DNA of 8,670 bases, taken from Bacillota bacterium (GTDB taxonomy: Bacteria > Bacillota > Sulfobacillia > Symbiobacteriales > ZC4RG38). Below are positions 5,977 to 8,670 of the stretch, piece after piece. The notes beneath the pieces were generated by a model, which searched no databases, was not told where the DNA came from, and saw nothing but the letters and a program-made list of their open reading frames with translations. Position numbers and translations under genes: made by a program. The stretch is from positions 1 to 8,670 of the forward strand of contig QGUP01000066.1 in NCBI GenBank assembly GCA_003242505.1, given 5' to 3'. Every line of letters begins with the position of its first letter. The first letter of the stretch is position 1.

Positions 5977-6306
5977 GTGAAACTGATCGTGGCGGTGATC
6001 CAGGACAAGGATCAGGCCCGGCTGCTGGATGCGCTGACGGAAGCCGGCTTCGGGGCCACCAAACTGGCCTCGACCGGTGGCTTTCTGCGGGAAGGCAACA
6101 CCACCCTGCTCATCGGGGTGGAGGACGATCGGGTGGAGCACGTCCTTCAAATCATCCGCCGGACCTGCAAGGCCCGGGAGCAGCTGGTGACGCCCCTCTC
6201 CCCGATGGGCGGGCCGGCGGACGCCTACATCCCCTTCCCCGTCGAGGTCATCGTCGGCGGCGCCACGGTCTTCGTCCTCAACGTGGAGCGGTTTGAGAAG
6301 TTCTGA
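5977..6306 (+). CDS. darA: DarA (YaaQ), P-II-like cyclic-di-AMP receptor
   Basis: Trimeric P-II-like signalling protein that binds cyclic di-AMP; the downstream partner is not well established in the family. GTG 5977 gives 109 residues, the same length as B. subtilis DarA, and the N-terminus MKLIVAVIQDKD matches the family. GGGAGGTGG lies about 7 nt upstream; a TTG at 5959 would add six residues and remove that site from its place. Key region: STGGFLREGNTTLLIG (Gly34-Gly35-Phe36 and Asn41-Thr42-Thr43), the conserved loop that contacts the ligand in known DarA structures. The end, EVIVGGATVFVLNVERFEKF, is also typical. It lies between tmk and holB as in B. subtilis, but yaaR, which follows darA there, is absent here. 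Confidence 0.95.
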   Translation: MKLIVAVIQDKDQARLLDALTEAGFGATKLASTGGFLREGNTTLLIGVEDDRVEHVLQIIRRTCKAREQLVTPLSPMGGPADAYIPFPVEVIVGGATVFVLNVERFEKF

Positions 6307-6325
6307 TTCGCAGGGCAGGGTGCTC

Positions 6326-7372
6326 ATGGGCTGGGAAGAACTGATCGGGCAGTCCCTGGCGGCGGAGATGCTGCGCCGGGCCGTGGCGGCCGGGCGCACC
6401 GCCCACGCGTACCTCTTCACCGGCCCCCGGGGGGTGGGCAAACAGGAGGCGGCCCGGCTCCTGGCCCGGGCCCTCAACTGCCTCGAGCCGCCGGCGCCGG
6501 GGGACTCCTGCGGCCGGTGCCGCCAGTGCCGCAAGGTGATCGAGGGCGTCCACCCCGACGTGCTGGTCCTCAATCCCCCGGGCCGGACCATCAAGCTCGG
6601 CCTGGTGGTCCAGCGGGACGACACCCCCGACGGCTGGACCCCCGTCCGCACCTTTGTCTCCCGGCTGCCCGCGGAGGGGCGGGCCCAGGTGGTGATCGTG
6701 GTGGAGGCGGACCGCCTCGGGCCCGAGGCGGCCAACGCGCTCCTGAAGACCCTCGAGGAGCCGCCGCCGTACACGGTCTTCGTCCTGACCACCGCCAACG
6801 AGGCGGGGATCCTGCCCACCATCCGCTCCCGATGCCAGCCGGTGATCTTTCCGCCCGCGCCCCCGGAAGCGATCGCTGCGGCCCTGGAGCGGGAGGGGAT
6901 GGCGCCGGAGCAGGCCCGGCTCCTCGCGGCCCTCTCCGGCGGCAGTATCGGCCGGGCCCGGGAACTCGCCGGGGACGAGGCGGTCTCCCGGCGGCGGGAG
7001 CAGGCCCGGGCCCTCCTCGAGGAGGTGGCCCGGGGCCTGGACCCCCTGGGCTGCCTGGCCCGGGCCGAGGCCCTGGAGCAGCAGCGGGACGAGGTGCCGG
7101 AGCTGTTGGACCTCCTGCTCCTCTGGCTCCGGGACTGCCTGCTGGTCGCGTCCGGGGCGGACCCCGGCCTGGCGGTGGCCCAGGACTCCTTGCCCTTTGT
7201 GCAGTCCGTCGCGGCCCGCCTCGGCCGGGAGCGGCTCCTGGCGATGGCCGAGGCGGTGCGCCTCGCCCGGCAGCAGATCGACCGGAACGCGGCCCTGCGG
7301 CTTGTCCTCGACGTGATGTTCCTGCGCCTCAGCGGCCACTCCCGGTGGCGGCCGAGAGCCGCGGGGCTGTGA
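6326..7372 (+). CDS. holB: DNA polymerase III delta-prime subunit (clamp loader)
   Basis: Delta-prime subunit of the clamp loader, an AAA+ family protein that, with delta and the DnaX subunits, loads the beta sliding clamp. Length is 348 aa. N-terminal MGWEELIGQ and TAHAYLFTGPRGVGK (Walker A-like, Lys39) are typical, but the residue after Lys39 is Gln, not Ser/Thr, so this subunit probably does not hydrolyse ATP, as is common for delta-prime. The zinc module has Cys52, Cys62, Cys65 and Cys68. EADRLGPEAANALLKTLEEPP is the diagnostic core, followed by the SRC motif (Ser168-Arg169-Cys170) that supplies the trans-acting arginine. Between the zinc module and the core, the segment around VQRDDTPDGWTPVRTF appears somewhat longer than usual. 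ATG 6326 is chosen for its family-like N-terminus; TTG 6293 and GTG 6320 are in frame. It starts 19 bp after darA. Confidence 0.95.
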   Translation: MGWEELIGQSLAAEMLRRAVAAGRTAHAYLFTGPRGVGKQEAARLLARALNCLEPPAPGDSCGRCRQCRKVIEGVHPDVLVLNPPGRTIKLGLVVQRDDTPDGWTPVRTFVSRLPAEGRAQVVIVVEADRLGPEAANALLKTLEEPPPYTVFVLTTANEAGILPTIRSRCQPVIFPPAPPEAIAAALEREGMAPEQARLLAALSGGSIGRARELAGDEAVSRRREQARALLEEVARGLDPLGCLARAEALEQQRDEVPELLDLLLLWLRDCLLVASGADPGLAVAQDSLPFVQSVAARLGRERLLAMAEAVRLARQQIDRNAALRLVLDVMFLRLSGHSRWRPRAAGL

Positions 7373-7432
7373 TGGTTGACAGAATGTGATGGTTGACATA
7401 ATCTGTCCGCAACCGTCGGAAAACGATATACT
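7368..7432 (+). promoter_or_regulatory. AT-rich promoter region of ricT with duplicated TTGACA
   Basis: This island is markedly AT-richer than its surroundings. The 14-mer TGTGATGGTTGACA occurs at 7368-7381 and again at 7385-7398 (period 17), so TTGACA appears at 7376 and 7393. The first TTGACA is 15 nt from CATAAT (7397-7402), a possible sigma-A promoter with a short spacer. A good -10, TATACT (7427-7432), stands 28 nt after the second TTGACA, which is too far to pair with it, and has only a poor -35 at the right distance. A promoter here is likely; its exact boxes are not settled. The duplicated boxes could also be operator half-sites. Confidence 0.5.
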
Positions 7433-7460
7433 AGAACCGGGACCCGAAAGGGGGGATTCC

Positions 7461-8670
7461 GTGGTCCGGGTGGTGGGAGTTCGTTTCAAGAAGGCGGGAA
7501 AGATCTACTACTTTGACCCTGCCGACCACCCCGTTTCCGTCGGTTGCAAGGTGATCGTGGAAACCGCCCGGGGCCTTGAGTACGGCGACGTGGCCATCGG
7601 CCCCAAGTACGTGCCGGAGGAAGAGGTGGTTCAGCCCCTCCGGCCGGTGATCCGCATCGCGACCGAGGCCGATGCCCTCCAGGCCCAGATGAACAAGGCC
7701 AAGGAGCGGGAGGCCTTTGCCATCGCCCTGGAGCGGATCGAGGCCCACGGGCTGGACATGAACCTGGTGGACGTCGAGTACACCTTCGACGGTTCCAAGA
7801 TCATCTTCTCCTTCACCGCCGAGGGACGGGTCGACTTCCGGAAACTGGTCCGGGACCTGGCGAGCATCTTCCGCACCCGGATTGAGATGCGGCAGATTGG
7901 GGTGCGGGATGAGGCCAAGCTCATCGGGGGCATCGGCCCCTGCGGCCGCATCCTCTGCTGCACCAGCTTCCTCGGCGAGTTTGCCCCGGTCTCCATCCGG
8001 ATGGCGAAGGATCAGAATCTTGCGTTGAATCCGAGCAAGATCTCCGGCCTCTGCGGCCGGCTGATGTGTTGCCTGCGGTTCGAGCAGGATACCTACGAGG
8101 CGGCCAAGCAGGATCCCTCCCTGGCCCCCGGCTATGTGCCGCCGGTGGTGCCCCCGGAGGAGGAGGTGGCGGAGCCTGAGCCGGAGCCTGAGCCTGAGCC
8201 GGAACCGGCCCTGGCTTCCGGCTGGCTGAAGACCGCGGCCGAGATCCTCGGGACCGAGGAGGAGGTGGGCGGCCGCCTGGGCCGGGCCGTGGCGGAGCGG
8301 AACGCCGCCCTCGGGGAAGCCCGGCCCGACGGGCCGGCCGGGGCGAAGGCCGGCGCCGCCCTGGATCTGAGGGACCGGCCCGCCCGGGCCGATGAGGCAC
8401 CGGCCCCGGCTCCTGCCCCGGGTGGGCTCGCCGAGGACCCCGGGGCCCAGGGGCAACCGGCGGGGCCGCCGGAGGAGGCGCCGGCGCCGCGGCGGCGGTC
8501 GGGGCGCCGGCGGCGCCGGAAGGCCCGGGCCCAGGAGAGCGGGGCCCAGGAGGCTGGAGCCCAGGAGGCGAGGGCCCCGGAGGCCAGGGCCCAGGAGGTA
8601 AGGACCCGGGAGGCCGGAGCCCCGGGGGGCAAGGCCCAGGAGGCCAGGGCCGAGGAACCCGGGGCCGGGG
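7461..8670 (+). CDS. ricT: RicT (YaaT), PSP1-domain regulatory iron-sulfur protein, 3' partial, extended C-terminus
   Basis: RicT/YaaT works with RicA and RicF in the Y-complex, which binds [4Fe-4S] clusters, promotes RNase Y-dependent mRNA maturation and supports sporulation, competence and biofilm formation in B. subtilis. The opening VVRVVGVRFKKAGKIYYFDP and the Cys motifs GPCGRILCC (Cys161, 166, 167) and GLCGRLMCC (Cys198, 203, 204) are near-exact family signatures. GTG 7461 is preceded by AGGGGGGA (7449-7456); an in-frame ATG 7389 would add 24 residues absent from the family. The conserved core ends near residue 225. An open tail of at least 175 residues follows: six Glu-Pro pairs (238-249), Pro/Ala/Gly-rich linker, an arginine cluster RRRSGRRRRRK (344-354), then 5-residue repeats to the window edge. 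B. subtilis YaaT is about 275 aa, so this one is unusually long. It follows holB as in B. subtilis. Confidence 0.95.
   Translation, partial: MVRVVGVRFKKAGKIYYFDPADHPVSVGCKVIVETARGLEYGDVAIGPKYVPEEEVVQPLRPVIRIATEADALQAQMNKAKEREAFAIALERIEAHGLDMNLVDVEYTFDGSKIIFSFTAEGRVDFRKLVRDLASIFRTRIEMRQIGVRDEAKLIGGIGPCGRILCCTSFLGEFAPVSIRMAKDQNLALNPSKISGLCGRLMCCLRFEQDTYEAAKQDPSLAPGYVPPVVPPEEEVAEPEPEPEPEPEPALASGWLKTAAEILGTEEEVGGRLGRAVAERNAALGEARPDGPAGAKAGAALDLRDRPARADEAPAPAPAPGGLAEDPGAQGQPAGPPEEAPAPRRRSGRRRRRKARAQESGAQEAGAQEARAPEARAQEVRTREAGAPGGKAQEARAEEPGAG
8172..8207 (+). repeat. Glu-Pro dipeptide repeat in ricT
   Basis: Six consecutive GAR-CCN codon pairs encode (Glu-Pro)6 at residues 238-249. The hexanucleotide unit varies only at wobble positions. 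It marks the junction between the conserved RicT core and the extended tail and is probably a stiff, acidic linker. Confidence 0.85.
8529..8670 (+). repeat. 15-bp tandem repeat in the 3' part of ricT
   Basis: Nine full 15-bp units start at 8529 and every 15 bp after that (8544, 8559, 8574, 8589, 8604, 8619, 8634, 8649), with a partial one at 8664. The consensus is near GCCCAGGAGGCCAGG, encoding Ala-Gln-Glu-Ala-Arg/Gly. Units vary in sequence but keep frame and length. The repeat continues past the window edge, so copy number is unknown. Confidence 0.85.

Noticed and set aside
7372..7389. Five-codon frame MVDRM ahead of ricT
   Set aside because: Too short, no ribosome binding site, and it arises from the 17-bp duplication.
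6278..7489. Antisense open frame of about 400 codons opposite holB
   Set aside because: High GC and codon bias keep the opposite strand open. The translation has no recognisable motif and is Gly/Pro/Arg/Gln-rich, while the + strand encodes a clear HolB.
7431..8456. Antisense open frame of 341 codons opposite ricT
   Set aside because: The + frame encodes the unmistakable RicT cysteine motifs; the antisense product is low complexity and covers the promoter region.
8132..8632. Antisense frame with Ala/Ser/Trp repeats over the ricT tail
   Set aside because: The repeat is simply the reverse complement of the in-frame 15-bp ricT repeat.

Overview
The window is a very GC-rich (roughly 70%, by eye) gene-dense stretch of chromosome. 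All convincing genes are on the + strand. The gene order (YaaO-type PLP decarboxylase, tmk, darA/yaaQ, holB, ricT/yaaT) matches the yaaO-tmk-yaaQ-yaaR-holB-yaaT cluster of Bacillus subtilis, and there is a DnaD/DnaB-type plus DnaI/DnaC-type helicase-loading pair. Both point to a high-GC, probably spore-forming member of the Bacillota (Firmicutes). I cannot name a genus from the sequence. No mobile element, rRNA, tRNA or CRISPR array is visible.

Layout: 1-720 fdhD (5' end outside the window) and 781-1404 mobA are molybdoenzyme maturation genes. 1552-2601 and 2570-3586 are an overlapping pair for loading the replicative helicase: a DnaD-domain protein with two YxxxIxxxW modules, and an AAA+ DnaC/DnaI-like ATPase. 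3739-5172 is a PLP-dependent Orn/Lys/Arg decarboxylase-family protein, followed by a possible 38-codon repeat microORF (5169-5285), thymidylate kinase tmk (5291-5935), the c-di-AMP receptor darA (5977-6306), the clamp-loader delta-prime subunit holB (6326-7372) and ricT (7461 to the window end, incomplete). Apart from the decarboxylase and the microORF, the second half serves dTTP supply, polymerase loading, second-messenger sensing and RNA maturation/developmental control.

Intergenic signals: two places upstream of the replication and decarboxylase/tmk units carry the same bipartite motif (AGG[G/A]A, then GTCGAA, with identical 19-nt phasing) that fits the sigma-H promoter consensus. The second is embedded in a large nested inverted repeat (3608-3672). 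Upstream of ricT is an AT-rich island with a 17-bp-period tandem repeat that places two TTGACA boxes side by side, plus a TATACT box.

Most of the window is ordinary housekeeping. The parts worth a second look are the shared sigma-H-like motif, the nested palindrome, the heptapeptide-repeat microORF between the decarboxylase and tmk, and the long repetitive, arginine-rich C-terminal extension of RicT. I found no clearly new multi-gene system.
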